Positions 1-8,534 of a DNA stretch of 64,000 nucleotides are shown here, piece by piece (positions within the stretch are counted from its first letter, which is position 1; each line of letters begins with the position of its first letter). A program made the position numbers and the translations under genes. Origin of the DNA: Parabacteroides chinchillae (lineage in GTDB: Bacteria > Bacteroidota > Bacteroidia > Bacteroidales > Tannerellaceae); NCBI RefSeq assembly GCF_900108035.1, contig NZ_FNVS01000002.1, positions 186,001-250,000 on the forward strand, in the 5' to 3' direction. The notes under the pieces are model-generated. The model did not search any database. It had not been told where the DNA came from and saw only the letters and a list, made by a program, of their open reading frames with translations.

Positions 1-2
1 AG

Positions 3-1169
3 AACCTGTCGGAAAGACAAATCCATGGACAACCGGTATTACGGCGTATGGCGATTGTGTTACAACTTGCCGTAAGTGTTGTATTTATTATAGCCGCAAT
101 GGTCGTAATGATACAAATGCATTTTGTTAACCATAAAGATATGGGCTTCGAACGCAACGGGATTATTCATTTGTCCGGATTGAGCTGGTATACAAATGAT
201 GATATGTTAACGGTATTGAAGAATAAACTTGCATCGATCCCTGAAATAGAAAACATCACAGATGCTTATTTTGAGCCCCAACACGATGCTAACACTGTAA
301 GCCTGGTCACTGACTTGGAATGGCCGGGTAAACTGTCGTCCGAAAAACCTGTTTTCTGTGCTATACCCACCGACAGTAAGTTTGCCGAGGCTTTCAAAAT
401 AGATATGCTTAAAGGAAGGTGGTTGGATGAAGGCGGAAAGTACCAAATTGTTCTTAATGAAGAAGCCGTTCGTGTAATGGGACTTAGTGAACCGATAGGC
501 ACTGTTATCCGCTTGAATATTTTTAGTGGTGGAAAAGACTACCGTGTAGCAGGTGTGGTGAAGGATTTTCATCTCTTCTCGCTCCGCAGCCGTATTCATC
601 CTACTATCTTCTTTATGTCTGATTATCCTACAAAGAGTTTATATATCCGTACGATTCCCGGCAAGGAACAAGATGCGATACGACAAATAAATGAGCTTCT
701 TCCCCAAGTAGATCCGTCGTTCCTGGATGTTTATCCGGCACGGCTCAGCGAATTATATGACAAGCTAAACTCATCGGAACAAGTTGGCTTGAAGATATTT
801 TTGGTTTTGGCCACAGTCTGTTTGCTGATCTCGTTGTTCGGTATTTATGCTGTTGCCTCGGCTGCCACCAGGCGGAGGCGCAAAGAAGTGGCGATACATA
901 AAGTGATGGGTGCCGAGGCCGGAGACATCATCCGTATGTTTTTCAGGGAGTATATTCTACTGGTACTAATTGCGGGAGCATTTGCTCTCCCACTGGCTTA
1001 TCTTGTCATGAACAACTGGTTGCAAGGATATGCCTATCGAATCAACATATCCTTGTGGCTGTTGGTTGGAGTAATTACAGGCGTAATCATACTCGTCTTG
1101 CTTACTGTGTTAGGACAGGTATGGAAAGCGGCTAACAGTAATCCTGCGGATGTAGTAAAAAGCGAATGA
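3..1169 (+). CDS. ABC transporter permease, MacB/FtsX type (5' truncated by window edge)
   Basis: C-terminal 388 residues of an inner-membrane ABC permease. The frame is open to the left edge, so the ATG at 48 is internal and the true start is outside the window. The visible part opens with a basic stretch and a transmembrane helix (LRRMAIVLQLAVSVVFIIA). A MacB-core-like periplasmic domain of about 220 residues follows. It ends with an FtsX domain: three hydrophobic helices and the cytoplasmic loop RRRRKEVAIHKVMGA, typical of Bacteroidales tandem permeases of this family. Substrate cannot be inferred, because the ATPase and partners lie outside the window. It converges on the murQ fusion with an 17-bp gap. 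Confidence 0.88.
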   Translation, partial: NLSERQIHGQPVLRRMAIVLQLAVSVVFIIAAMVVMIQMHFVNHKDMGFERNGIIHLSGLSWYTNDDMLTVLKNKLASIPEIENITDAYFEPQHDANTVSLVTDLEWPGKLSSEKPVFCAIPTDSKFAEAFKIDMLKGRWLDEGGKYQIVLNEEAVRVMGLSEPIGTVIRLNIFSGGKDYRVAGVVKDFHLFSLRSRIHPTIFFMSDYPTKSLYIRTIPGKEQDAIRQINELLPQVDPSFLDVYPARLSELYDKLNSSEQVGLKIFLVLATVCLLISLFGIYAVASAATRRRRKEVAIHKVMGAEAGDIIRMFFREYILLVLIAGAFALPLAYLVMNNWLQGYAYRINISLWLLVGVITGVIILVLLTVLGQVWKAANSNPADVVKSE

Positions 1170-1186
1170 TAAAGGTCAATCCATAG

Positions 1187-2908
1187 CTAGACAGATCTGC
1201 TTTTTATCACATCATTCAATCTGTAATTATGGATTTCCAGTTGCCGCATAGCTTCTTCTTCCGACATATGGAATAAGATGTGTAATATTTTCTTTGCCCG
1301 CTTAATGAGCTTATTATTGATACATTCCACTTCCGTCATATAACTTCCATATACTTTGCCTAGTCGTATCATTGCGATGGTAGAGATGAAGTTAAGTACT
1401 TTCTTTGTGGCTGTACCGGCTTTCATCCGGGTAGAGCCTGCAATAACCTCATTACCGGTATGCAAGGCTATAACTTTATCGCTAAACGGAACAGACACAA
1501 CCTCTTTTTCCTGTATAAAGACCGTATAAGCACCAATAGTCTTTGCATAAGCTAATGCGGATTGGACAAAGTATGCACTTCCACTAACAGATATGCCAAT
1601 AACAACATCCTTTTCCGAAACGTTTGCCAATATCATTTCGGGTACGCAACTGGCATCTTCTTCAAAATTTGTCTCGATGTCAATAGCAGCATCAGCTACT
1701 CCTCCGGCAATTAATGTAAGAACACGTTCACGTGGGAAACCAAAAGTACAAGCTATTTCCACCGTATCGACAGCAGCCAATCGTCCGCTCGTTCCGGCAC
1801 CTACGTATATAAGACGTCCACCGTTGTTCAGGCGTTCTGCTATTACGTCTGCCACTTCTGCAATATCCGATAATGACTCAGACAAGGCTGTTCCGGCCTC
1901 CTGCTCGGTTTTCCATAAAAGGGATGCTAAATCTGCTGTGTCCATTTTATGCAATTGAAGAGAAGGATCATACGGCTCTTCTGTAACAAGATTTTTATAT
2001 TCGGGAATGCATCGTAATGATTGGGCGTATTGTTCTCCCACCGCAATTAATAATGCACCCAGTAAAGGTAATTCATTTGCTTCCTGCACTAAACGGACTT
2101 CTATAATATCTCCGGTCAAAACCGGAGATGCCTGTAATCTTGTTGTAATCTGTTCAGCCAAAGGATAACCTGCTGCTTGTACCGCATGGGCCAACCCGCC
2201 TCCTATCAGTATGAGATCTGTCCGGAACAGATAATAGGTCGTCCGTATTATTTGTACCAAACGTTCCAGATATTCATCTGTTTTTTCTTTATATGCAGCC
2301 TCTTTAAAAACTGCAACCAAATTATTATCAGGATGCACGGATGCAAGCAAAGATGCACTGGCCAGTTGATCATAACTGCCATCGGGTGTTTCTATACTAC
2401 CCAATAACGGTTGGCTATAAGAAGGAGTCCATCTGCGCCCGTTTCTCCAAAGGGAGAATCCTAATCCTGTACCGATAGGCATTATGCCAACAGTACGATA
2501 GCCTTCAAGATATCCGGCTACGGATGCTCCTACCGCAGCAGCATCCGCATCATTTGATAACACAACAGGTACCTGATATTTATCTTTCAGCCATTCAATC
2601 CATTTGTTACTTTTCAACGGAGCCAGATGATCTGCAGAAAACAAGACCCGGGTTCCTGCATAATCTACTATTCCGGCAGTGGAAATCCCAATAGCACATA
2701 CTTCACAATCAGGGCACACTAAAATATCCATCAATTCCTGAAGAGCTTCAATAAAGTCATCAACAGTCTTATCCGTTCCCAGACGACTTTTTACCCTTTT
2801 TATTTCTTTAGGATCGATCTTGTACTCTTTTATGCACTTCATATAAGGTACGGCAAGACCTTTTATCCAGGAGCCTCCAATATCCAAAGTTAAATATATG
2901 CGTTTCAT
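1187..2908 (-). CDS. Fused ROK-type sugar kinase and N-acetylmuramic acid 6-phosphate etherase (MurQ)
   Basis: 573 residues with two enzymatic halves. Residues 1-295 are an ASKHA/ROK-like kinase: phosphate-binding LTLDIGGSWIKG (7-18), NDADAAAVG with the likely catalytic Asp120, and PIGTGLG (144-150). The usual ROK zinc motif (CxCGxxGC) is absent. Residues about 326-573 are MurQ, a SIS-fold etherase converting MurNAc-6-phosphate to GlcNAc-6-phosphate and D-lactate: AGTSGR (371-376), Glu384 at the place of the catalytic Glu in the DASE motif, SGS (442-444) and GSTRMKAGTATK (491-502). Single MurQ proteins are about 300 residues, so this is a true fusion. The likely role is phosphorylation of free MurNAc and ether cleavage in one polypeptide (inference). 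It lies 10 bp downstream of the secreted 711-residue protein, probably one operon. Confidence 0.88.
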   Translation of the reverse strand: MKRIYLTLDIGGSWIKGLAVPYMKCIKEYKIDPKEIKRVKSRLGTDKTVDDFIEALQELMDILVCPDCEVCAIGISTAGIVDYAGTRVLFSADHLAPLKSNKWIEWLKDKYQVPVVLSNDADAAAVGASVAGYLEGYRTVGIMPIGTGLGFSLWRNGRRWTPSYSQPLLGSIETPDGSYDQLASASLLASVHPDNNLVAVFKEAAYKEKTDEYLERLVQIIRTTYYLFRTDLILIGGGLAHAVQAAGYPLAEQITTRLQASPVLTGDIIEVRLVQEANELPLLGALLIAVGEQYAQSLRCIPEYKNLVTEEPYDPSLQLHKMDTADLASLLWKTEQEAGTALSESLSDIAEVADVIAERLNNGGRLIYVGAGTSGRLAAVDTVEIACTFGFPRERVLTLIAGGVADAAIDIETNFEEDASCVPEMILANVSEKDVVIGISVSGSAYFVQSALAYAKTIGAYTVFIQEKEVVSVPFSDKVIALHTGNEVIAGSTRMKAGTATKKVLNFISTIAMIRLGKVYGSYMTEVECINNKLIKRAKKILHILFHMSEEEAMRQLEIHNYRLNDVIKSRSV

Positions 2909-2918
2909 ATACTGTATT

Positions 2919-5054
2919 TTATTCCATCATCCACATTGCTTCTTTCATTTCCTTTGAGACATCTATGCTTTGTGTAAAGTCCCAATACGACCGGTCCTTT
3001 TCAACTAAAACCTGTGTGCCGACAATCCAGCTCTGGATCCATCCCGTAAGAGTAGACCATGCTCCCCATCCTGCATCGGCATTTGAAGCCCAATAATCCC
3101 AACGGTTATAGTCGAAAGCACGCATCCATGCTCCGTCCAGATCTTTATGGTTCTTGCTTTTTACCTGAATACGGATTAAAAAGTCCGACAGCTTCAGAAG
3201 TGCTTCCTTGTATTGAGGATTTCCGGTTGCATGTGCAGCTTCGTTTAAAGCGAAGAAAGCAAAGTTGCATGTGTATAGCATATCTGCTACAGGGTCGCCG
3301 TTTTTTGCAATCAGAGGAGCTTCATGCAATCCATAGTCGCTATTAGATTTAGCACCGCCAAACATTCCGGTAGAACTACTGCCCAACTCTTCACGAATGG
3401 CACCACATTCTACCTGGTTCTTTAATACTTCCTGTACTATTGTATCTAGCCAAGCCCGGTGCTCCGGTGTATCTTCTACCTGAACCAGCCACGCTAATGG
3501 CAATACCATACGTGCACGTTCCTGCTGAATGCCGTTTGTCCATCCCCATTTATCAGGATAAGACTCCATTGTAATACGAATGCCTGATTTTGCTTTTTCC
3601 AACAAAGGCTTATATCCGGTTTTGTCGTATAACCACAGATAACAAGCCCACATCCACGATTCGAAATGGGGATGCGGATTGGTGTAGTCGCGTTCGCCAT
3701 AATATTTCCAACCTTTTTCCAATATATCCGGCTCTTCTAACCGTCCTCCCTGGAAACCTTGCTTGCTGCATATCCTTAAATTTGCAAGTATACATTCTAC
3801 CACAAACTTATTCCAACGTTCGTTTTTCAGATAAGCCGAAGCCCCTATTACGCCTAACAAAGAACGGGCATTATCATCATTATAGAATACATACGGATGT
3901 GTTTCAGACCAGCCTAAAAGGCCATAAGACGGACTGTTTTTATCTGCACGCGGACCTTTCCTGAAGTTCGCTTCATAAAACATATAATCCATCAGATGTT
4001 CTGAAGTTCTTTCATATTTTTTGTCATTCAGCAGATTGCCGGCAGAAGCCAGTAAAAAGGCGACTTCTCCTTGTACGTCATTTCGTAACCAATAACGATA
4101 TTGTTCTGTACCATCATAATAAATAGTAGAAGCATGTCCTTCCAGAATACCGTCGGAACCATTACCCACCAGTTCGCAGGGAGGAACCGGAGGACCAACA
4201 GGCATTAGCCCGTCACCTTGTATTTCCTGTGCACGGGCTTTCCACGACGGATGTATAAAAAAGCGTCCGTTATACAGCCACTCGGTGCCTTTACGTATAG
4301 AAACAGCACGGGCATCAGCCGGCAATATAGCATCTTCGGAATAAGATGGTTGCGGATCAGACTCCCACTTTGACAGAGTTATATTTTTTTTGTTAGCAAC
4401 CCAGGATAGTATTTGCTCCCATACGGATTTCCATGAAGCGTTAGGAGCATATCGGGCAGTTTTAAAATTAGACAGGCACGACATTGCTATCATCGTATTT
4501 TTTTCCTTGAATAAAAGGGGAAAAACTTCCGTATCTGTCAAACCGTACTGTGCAATATCGAACCCTGCAACTTTTGCATACGAAATATAAGGATCTTTTA
4601 CTGCCGCTTTATATATGTGGCAATCATTTAATGCCAACAAGCTCATTGGTTTTAACGTAGAAAAGAATTTGGAAGAAATAACACCCCGTTCCAATTTACC
4701 TGCATAAATATCTTTTGTTATCTGCACACCTGGATAATCATTGATAAACTCCACATATAACCTTAATTGCTTCTGTTTAGCCAGCTTATAAAGATCCTGG
4801 TTGATAACTGTTGGTTGATTGGGATATTCTGTTGCGGTTATAATAACACCGCTTCCTTTTGTTGCTTCTTCTATTGCTTGGGCAGGAGTGTCAAAACGTT
4901 TTACATTAAACGTTTCTTTAGTAAGTAACTGAAAAAGATCATTGTCCGCATGAGCACATATATTTATAGCAGTTTGCGCCATTACGTTGTGGCTTAAAAA
5001 GGCTAGTAAAAAAACAAGTATGTATGGTAATAATTTGTGGTTATTTGATTTCAT
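2919..5054 (-). CDS. Secreted two-domain protein, possible alpha/alpha-toroid glycosidase-like, function unknown
   Basis: 711 residues with a clear signal peptide (MKSNNHKLLPYILVFLLAFL, cleavage near AQ at 26-27), so periplasmic or exported. Residues about 28-230 look like an alpha/beta domain resembling the GATase-like domains attached to some glycosidases. Residues about 250-700 are rich in Trp, Tyr, Asp and paired helices (YYDGTEQYRYWLRND, NPHPHFESWMWACYLWLYD, DGAWMRAFDYNRWDYW), which suggests a six-hairpin toroid as in several glycoside hydrolases and lyases. I do not recognise the family and cannot name catalytic residues. Location directly upstream of the MurNAc kinase/etherase fusion suggests it helps release or process cell-wall or host glycans (inference). 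Confidence 0.7.
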   Translation of the reverse strand: MKSNNHKLLPYILVFLLAFLSHNVMAQTAINICAHADNDLFQLLTKETFNVKRFDTPAQAIEEATKGSGVIITATEYPNQPTVINQDLYKLAKQKQLRLYVEFINDYPGVQITKDIYAGKLERGVISSKFFSTLKPMSLLALNDCHIYKAAVKDPYISYAKVAGFDIAQYGLTDTEVFPLLFKEKNTMIAMSCLSNFKTARYAPNASWKSVWEQILSWVANKKNITLSKWESDPQPSYSEDAILPADARAVSIRKGTEWLYNGRFFIHPSWKARAQEIQGDGLMPVGPPVPPCELVGNGSDGILEGHASTIYYDGTEQYRYWLRNDVQGEVAFLLASAGNLLNDKKYERTSEHLMDYMFYEANFRKGPRADKNSPSYGLLGWSETHPYVFYNDDNARSLLGVIGASAYLKNERWNKFVVECILANLRICSKQGFQGGRLEEPDILEKGWKYYGERDYTNPHPHFESWMWACYLWLYDKTGYKPLLEKAKSGIRITMESYPDKWGWTNGIQQERARMVLPLAWLVQVEDTPEHRAWLDTIVQEVLKNQVECGAIREELGSSSTGMFGGAKSNSDYGLHEAPLIAKNGDPVADMLYTCNFAFFALNEAAHATGNPQYKEALLKLSDFLIRIQVKSKNHKDLDGAWMRAFDYNRWDYWASNADAGWGAWSTLTGWIQSWIVGTQVLVEKDRSYWDFTQSIDVSKEMKEAMWMME

Positions 5055-5090
5055 TCTAACTGTTATTTTGCGGTTTATTCTAAAATGAAC

Positions 5091-5129
5091 AGAGGGAATA
5101 CATCCAGATTGTCTTGAAGCACTCCCTCT
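5091..5129 (-). terminator. Weak terminator-like hairpin after ridA
   Basis: AGAGGGA (5091-5097) pairs with TCCCTCT (5123-5129) across a 25-nt loop, just downstream of the ridA stop on the minus strand. The stem is short and the loop large, so it is tentative. Confidence 0.3.
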
Positions 5130-5138
5130 AAATTATAA

Positions 5139-5519
5139 TTAAGCCTTAACGGCAATTACTTCTATTTCTACCAGACCATTTTTAGGTAAGGTTTTAACGG
5201 CAACGGCTGAACGTGCAGGAAAAGAGCCATCGAACTGCGAAGCATACACTTCGTTCATTGCTGCAAAATCTCCCATATCTGCTAAAAACACGGTAGTCTT
5301 AACCACATCATTAATGCTATAACCGGCCTCTGCCAGGATAGCGTGAACATTTTTAAATGCCTGAAAAGTTTGTTCTTTTACTCCTCCTTCTACAAAGTTT
5401 CCCGTAGCAGGGTCAATGCCTAACTGTCCTGAAGCAAACAGCATATTTCCTACCTGTATAGCCTGGCTATAAGGGCCTATAGCTGCCGGTGCTTTAGTTG
5501 TTGCAATAACTTTTTTCAT
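5139..5519 (-). CDS. ridA: RidA family reactive intermediate/imine deaminase
   Basis: 126 residues, the usual length of the YjgF/YER057c/UK114 family. These cytosolic trimers hydrolyse reactive 2-aminoacrylate and related enamine/imine intermediates made by PLP enzymes. Family signatures: [12 protein letters not shown] near the N-terminus, [12 protein letters not shown] (30-41), and [20 protein letters not shown] near the C-terminus with the conserved active-site Arg and Glu. Starts at ATG 5519. It follows rlmB by 35 bp on the same strand, so co-transcription is possible. Confidence 0.93.
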   Translation of the reverse strand: MKKVIATTKAPAAIGPYSQAIQVGNMLFASGQLGIDPATGNFVEGGVKEQTFQAFKNVHAILAEAGYSINDVVKTTVFLADMGDFAAMNEVYASQFDGSFPARSAVAVKTLPKNGLVEIEVIAVKA

Positions 5520-5554
5520 TGTATATATATATATTTAGAATAAATAGTTCTCTC

Positions 5555-6295
5555 CTATTCTTTCATTCGTTGACGTACCACTTCGTATATCAGTATAGAG
5601 GATGCTACAGATACATTTAGGGATCCTATAGTTCCAAACTGAGGGATTTTTATCATGCTATCGCAAATACGGAGGTTCTCCATTGAAACACCTGTATCTT
5701 CGGCTCCCATTACAATTGCGACAGGGCCTTCATAGTGTATATCAGTATAATTTTCTGTTGCTTTTTCACTGGCAGCATAAACTTTGACGCCGCTTTCCTG
5801 TAAAAAACGGATTGATTGGTTTATACTTTTTTCCTTACATACGGGTAAAACATGTAAGGCTCCAGCCGAAGTCTTTATCGCATCGGCATTCACTGTAACA
5901 CTACCTTTCGCAGGAATAACAATCGCATCAACACCTGCACATTCGCATGTGCGGGCTATAGCTCCGAAATTACGTACATCAGTCACACCATCCAATAATA
6001 CTATGAAAGGATTTTTTCCTTGTTCGTATAAGAATGGAATTATATCTTCGAGCTTTTGATAGGTTATGGCAGACATAAACGCAATCACACCCTGGTGATT
6101 CTTACGGGTCAAACGATCCAAACGCTCAGCCGGAACACGTTGTACTGCAATATCACGTCCTTTTAATACTCCAAACAGTTCACGGGAAAGATCGCTTTGT
6201 AATTCTCGTTTTACTAATATTTTATCAATTTCTTTGTCTGCCTGTATAGCTTCGATTACGGCACGTATGCCAAAAACCATTTCGTTCTCTTTCAT
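5555..6295 (-). CDS. rlmB: 23S rRNA 2'-O-ribose methyltransferase, RlmB/TrmH family (SPOUT)
   Basis: 246 residues. N-terminal substrate-binding domain (NEMVFGIRAVIEAI at the start) and a C-terminal trefoil-knot SpoU domain with the three motifs: motif 1 around DVRNFGAIART with the catalytic Asn/Arg, motif 2 around AIVMGAEDTGVS, motif 3 around SLNVSVASSILIYE. Predicted to methylate the 2'-OH of a guanosine in 23S rRNA (Gm2251 in E. coli). A -7 box sits upstream at 6364-6371. A TrmH-like tRNA target cannot be excluded by eye. Confidence 0.9.
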   Translation of the reverse strand: MKENEMVFGIRAVIEAIQADKEIDKILVKRELQSDLSRELFGVLKGRDIAVQRVPAERLDRLTRKNHQGVIAFMSAITYQKLEDIIPFLYEQGKNPFIVLLDGVTDVRNFGAIARTCECAGVDAIVIPAKGSVTVNADAIKTSAGALHVLPVCKEKSINQSIRFLQESGVKVYAASEKATENYTDIHYEGPVAIVMGAEDTGVSMENLRICDSMIKIPQFGTIGSLNVSVASSILIYEVVRQRMKE

Positions 6296-6668
6296 GTATT
6301 ATATTCTTAATTGAATATCAAATGTTTATTGGTTCAAGTTGTATAATATTTCACAACGTTGTGCAAATATACAAAGAATACACTAACTTTTATTACTCTT
6401 TGAAAGTTATATATCCGAAACTATTTCTACCATTGCTTCACACCAACTCGAATCGTTATTACAAAAAGAACAAAGTATCCTTAATAAAATATCAGAGACA
6501 TTATTAACAACCCACTCTTTAAAATTCTCTTCTCTCCGCATCCGTTCAGGCCACTGGATTTACGTCTTGCGGAAAATTATTATTTAAACAGATTTCCATA
6601 ATTAATAATTGCTATTTGTCTTTATAAAAGATAAGTAAGCACTCCAATTATGTATCAGGACTGTCGTA
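6296..6668. other. AT-rich gap without a convincing gene
   Basis: Between the rlmB start and the 27-bp inverted repeat. It holds the rlmB promoter region. A minus-strand reading at about 6410-6530 stays open for roughly 45 codons with a protein-like helix pattern, but has no start, no recognisable family and an upstream stop. It may be a decayed gene or chance. Nothing else is visible. Confidence 0.4.
6364..6371 (-). promoter_or_regulatory. Bacteroides-type -7 box for rlmB
   Basis: Minus-strand TATATTTG fits TAnnTTTG about 70 nt upstream of the rlmB start. No clear -33 TTTG at 19-21 nt spacing. Confidence 0.45.
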
Positions 6669-6734
6669 TTATGACTTTTGTAATTTATAGTTATGATTTT
6701 CTAATACCATAACTATAAATTACAAAAGTCATAA
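6669..6734. repeat. Perfect 27-bp inverted repeat with 12-nt loop
   Basis: Left arm 6669-6695 and right arm 6708-6734 are exact reverse complements (arm core GACTTTTGTAATTTATAG), separated by 12 nt. No U-tract follows on either strand, so it is not an ordinary terminator. It ends 6 bp before the orphan decarboxylase fragment at 6741, which marks it as a possible rearrangement junction or mobile-element scar. Confidence 0.85.
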
Positions 6735-6740
6735 CTATGA

Positions 6741-6938
6741 ATGGGTAACTACAATCCTGTTATAGGAATTGCAGCAGTAAGCTGTGTACCGACAACTGCA
6801 AAGGTGGCACAAAAACTGGTAAGTAAGGAAAGTCCGGATTCATTTATTTTAGGAGATGCGCTAGGAGCTAATATATCCGGGGTTATAACCTCTGCTATAA
6901 TTACAGGTATATATGTTACAATTATTCCATATCTGTAA
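6741..6938 (+). pseudogene. Orphan 3' fragment of a sodium-pump decarboxylase beta subunit (OadB-like)
   Basis: 65 codons matching the extreme C-terminus of the membrane beta subunit of oxaloacetate/methylmalonyl-CoA decarboxylase: NPVIGIAAVSCVPTTAKVAQ followed by ALGANISGVITSAIITGIYV. A full OadB is about 400 residues with many helices, so this is under one fifth of the gene. A stop codon (6738-6740) lies directly upstream and no alpha or gamma subunit is nearby. The residues look undecayed, which suggests a recent partial duplication from an intact copy elsewhere (inference). It may not be translated. Confidence 0.75.
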
Positions 6939-6964
6939 ATTATTATATACAGGTATGGGATAAT
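6921..6964 (+). terminator. 17-bp stem-loop at the end of the oadB fragment
   Basis: ATTATTCCATATCTGTA (6921-6937) pairs with TACAGGTATGGGATAAT (6948-6964), 15 Watson-Crick pairs plus two G-U in the plus-strand RNA, loop 10 nt. It overlaps the fragment's stop codon, so it is probably the hairpin that ended the parental oadB transcript and was copied with it. No strong U-tract. Confidence 0.55.
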
Positions 6965-7031
6965 GACAAAGTTCTGTGTCCCCACTTTGTTATTAAATAT
7001 TTAAACTAATAAAGATATCATTCCTATTTTG

Positions 7032-7039
7032 TATTTTTG
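7032..7039 (+). promoter_or_regulatory. -7 box for the Omp85-like gene
   Basis: TATTTTTG fits TAnnTTTG, 24 nt before the ATG at 7064. No good -33 partner. Confidence 0.45.
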
Positions 7040-7063
7040 CAGCTCAAAATAAAAAGACAGTAA

Positions 7064-8356
7064 ATGTTTTACAAAGGATTTCTCATTTTTGCAGGAATAA
7101 TCGGGATGATATCTTTGCAATCGTTATATGCGCAACAGGGGATAAATTCGTCTCAATCTTCCGTCAGCAATATTTCAGCAACCTCACAAGACACAATCAT
7201 TGCCCCTCCGTCACCTGAACCTCTTATGATAGATGGTAAGCCAATGAATGAGAAGCAACGTAACCGTTACTATAAACAGTTGCGTAAAGATTCCATACGT
7301 GCAAAGAAAAATGTCTGGTGGTCTATACTTGGCGGCCCGTCATATACACCTGAAGCGTCATTAGGTGTGGGTGGAGCTGTATTGGCAAGCTTCAGATTAA
7401 ATAAGAATGATACAATTTCACAACGTTCTTTTATTCCGGCCGGATTCAATATTACATTAAACGGGACAATGGTGTTTGCCGGTGCAGGTACTCTATTTTT
7501 TAATGAGAATAAGTTCCGTATTTATATTAGTTACGGATATAGAAATGAGCCGTCCCATTACTTTGGCAAAGGTTATGAAAACATAGAACACACTGAAAAA
7601 AGCGATTCTACTACCAAGTTCCATAAAAGCTATTTCCAGCTTTATCCCCGCTTTGTATGGGAAATCAAACCCCATTTATATACAGGTGCTTTATTTGATA
7701 TCAATTATACGAAATCTACAGACATTAATCCGGTTATGCAGGCGGATCCTTATTTTCAGAAATTCAAACTGAAATATGTTAACATAGGTCTTGGCGGTTT
7801 AATACAATATGATACCCGGAATGATGTTGCAACCCCTAGTTCCGGTATGTTACTTAGTGGTATAGCCAGGGTATACAGCAAATACTTCGGAGGTGCATAC
7901 AATTATGGAATGTTTGATCTGGAATATCGTCAATTCCAGCAGGTTTTTCGTCCCCGAAGTACTTTAGCATGGGTTGCACGCTCATTGATAAGTGTGGGTG
8001 ATATTCCGTTTACCGAGTTACCGTCATTCGGTTCTCCTTTTGATTTACGTGGTTATTACTGGGGGAAATACCGTGATAAGACAATGGCTTATGCCATACT
8101 TGAATATCGTCACATGTTCGGTAGTGTAGAAAAATACAAAAGCGGAAACTTTTGGGCAAAATGTGGTTTCGTGGGATGGATAGGAACAGGTACTATAGGA
8201 AATGCTCCTGTTGTAGATTGGAGTAAATGGAAATTTAACTACGGAGTTGGTCTTCGTATACAGATGCAACCGGGGAAGAATTTCCGGCTGGATGTAGGTA
8301 AAGATCCGAACCAAAAAGGTATGGCCGTTTATATGAATATGACAGAAGCGTTCTAA
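7064..8356 (+). CDS. Outer-membrane beta-barrel protein, BamA/TamA (Omp85) surface-antigen-like
   Basis: 430 residues with a signal peptide (cleavage near YAQ). A short periplasmic linker rich in charged residues (NEKQRNRYYKQLRKDSIRAK, about 64-83) is followed by a barrel of about 330 residues with alternating aromatic strands. FDLRGYYWGKYRDK (about 326-339) matches the (V/L)RG(F/Y) motif of Omp85 barrels, and the chain ends in Phe as expected for barrel insertion. There are no recognisable POTRA repeats, so it is a short, single-barrel relative rather than BamA itself. Substrate unknown. It stands alone on the plus strand. Confidence 0.78.
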   Translation: MFYKGFLIFAGIIGMISLQSLYAQQGINSSQSSVSNISATSQDTIIAPPSPEPLMIDGKPMNEKQRNRYYKQLRKDSIRAKKNVWWSILGGPSYTPEASLGVGGAVLASFRLNKNDTISQRSFIPAGFNITLNGTMVFAGAGTLFFNENKFRIYISYGYRNEPSHYFGKGYENIEHTEKSDSTTKFHKSYFQLYPRFVWEIKPHLYTGALFDINYTKSTDINPVMQADPYFQKFKLKYVNIGLGGLIQYDTRNDVATPSSGMLLSGIARVYSKYFGGAYNYGMFDLEYRQFQQVFRPRSTLAWVARSLISVGDIPFTELPSFGSPFDLRGYYWGKYRDKTMAYAILEYRHMFGSVEKYKSGNFWAKCGFVGWIGTGTIGNAPVVDWSKWKFNYGVGLRIQMQPGKNFRLDVGKDPNQKGMAVYMNMTEAF

Positions 8357-8388
8357 AAAGGACACTTTCTTAAATTTAACACTTCTTT

Positions 8389-8419
8389 TTTGTAATATTC
8401 TTTAATCTTTATACCTTTG
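8389..8419 (+). promoter_or_regulatory. Promoter of the thiamine operon (-33 and -7)
   Basis: TTTG (8389-8392), 19-nt spacer, TACCTTTG (8412-8419): a full match to the Bacteroides TTTG-N19-21-TAnnTTTG promoter. Transcription would start a few bases before the riboswitch. Confidence 0.8.
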
Positions 8420-8423
8420 TATT

Positions 8424-8500
8424 ACATAAAGGGGTGCCAAACTGTATGGGCTGAGATCATACCCTCGAACCTGATACGGGTAATGCCGTCGTAGGAAAGC
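8424..8500 (+). promoter_or_regulatory. TPP (THI-element) riboswitch
   Basis: Contains the conserved TPP aptamer blocks in order: GGGGTGCC (8431-8438), GGGCTGAGATCATACCC (8448-8464), ACCTGATACGGGTAATGCC (8469-8487) and CGTAGGAAAGC (8490-8500). It lies about 35 nt before the thiD ATG and 3' of the promoter. It should switch thiD-tenI-thiE-thiC off when thiamine pyrophosphate is plentiful. No strong intrinsic terminator follows the aptamer, so control of translation initiation is the simpler reading. Confidence 0.95.
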
Positions 8501-8534
8501 ACAGAGGCTTTTTCCCTCCTTTTTGATAAGAAAA

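Noticed and set aside
207-599. 130-residue open frame opposite the ABC permease
   Set aside because: Lies wholly within the clear FtsX-type gene on the other strand.
6322-6507. 61-residue open frame in the rlmB upstream gap
   Set aside because: Covers the rlmB promoter, no family, AT-driven composition.
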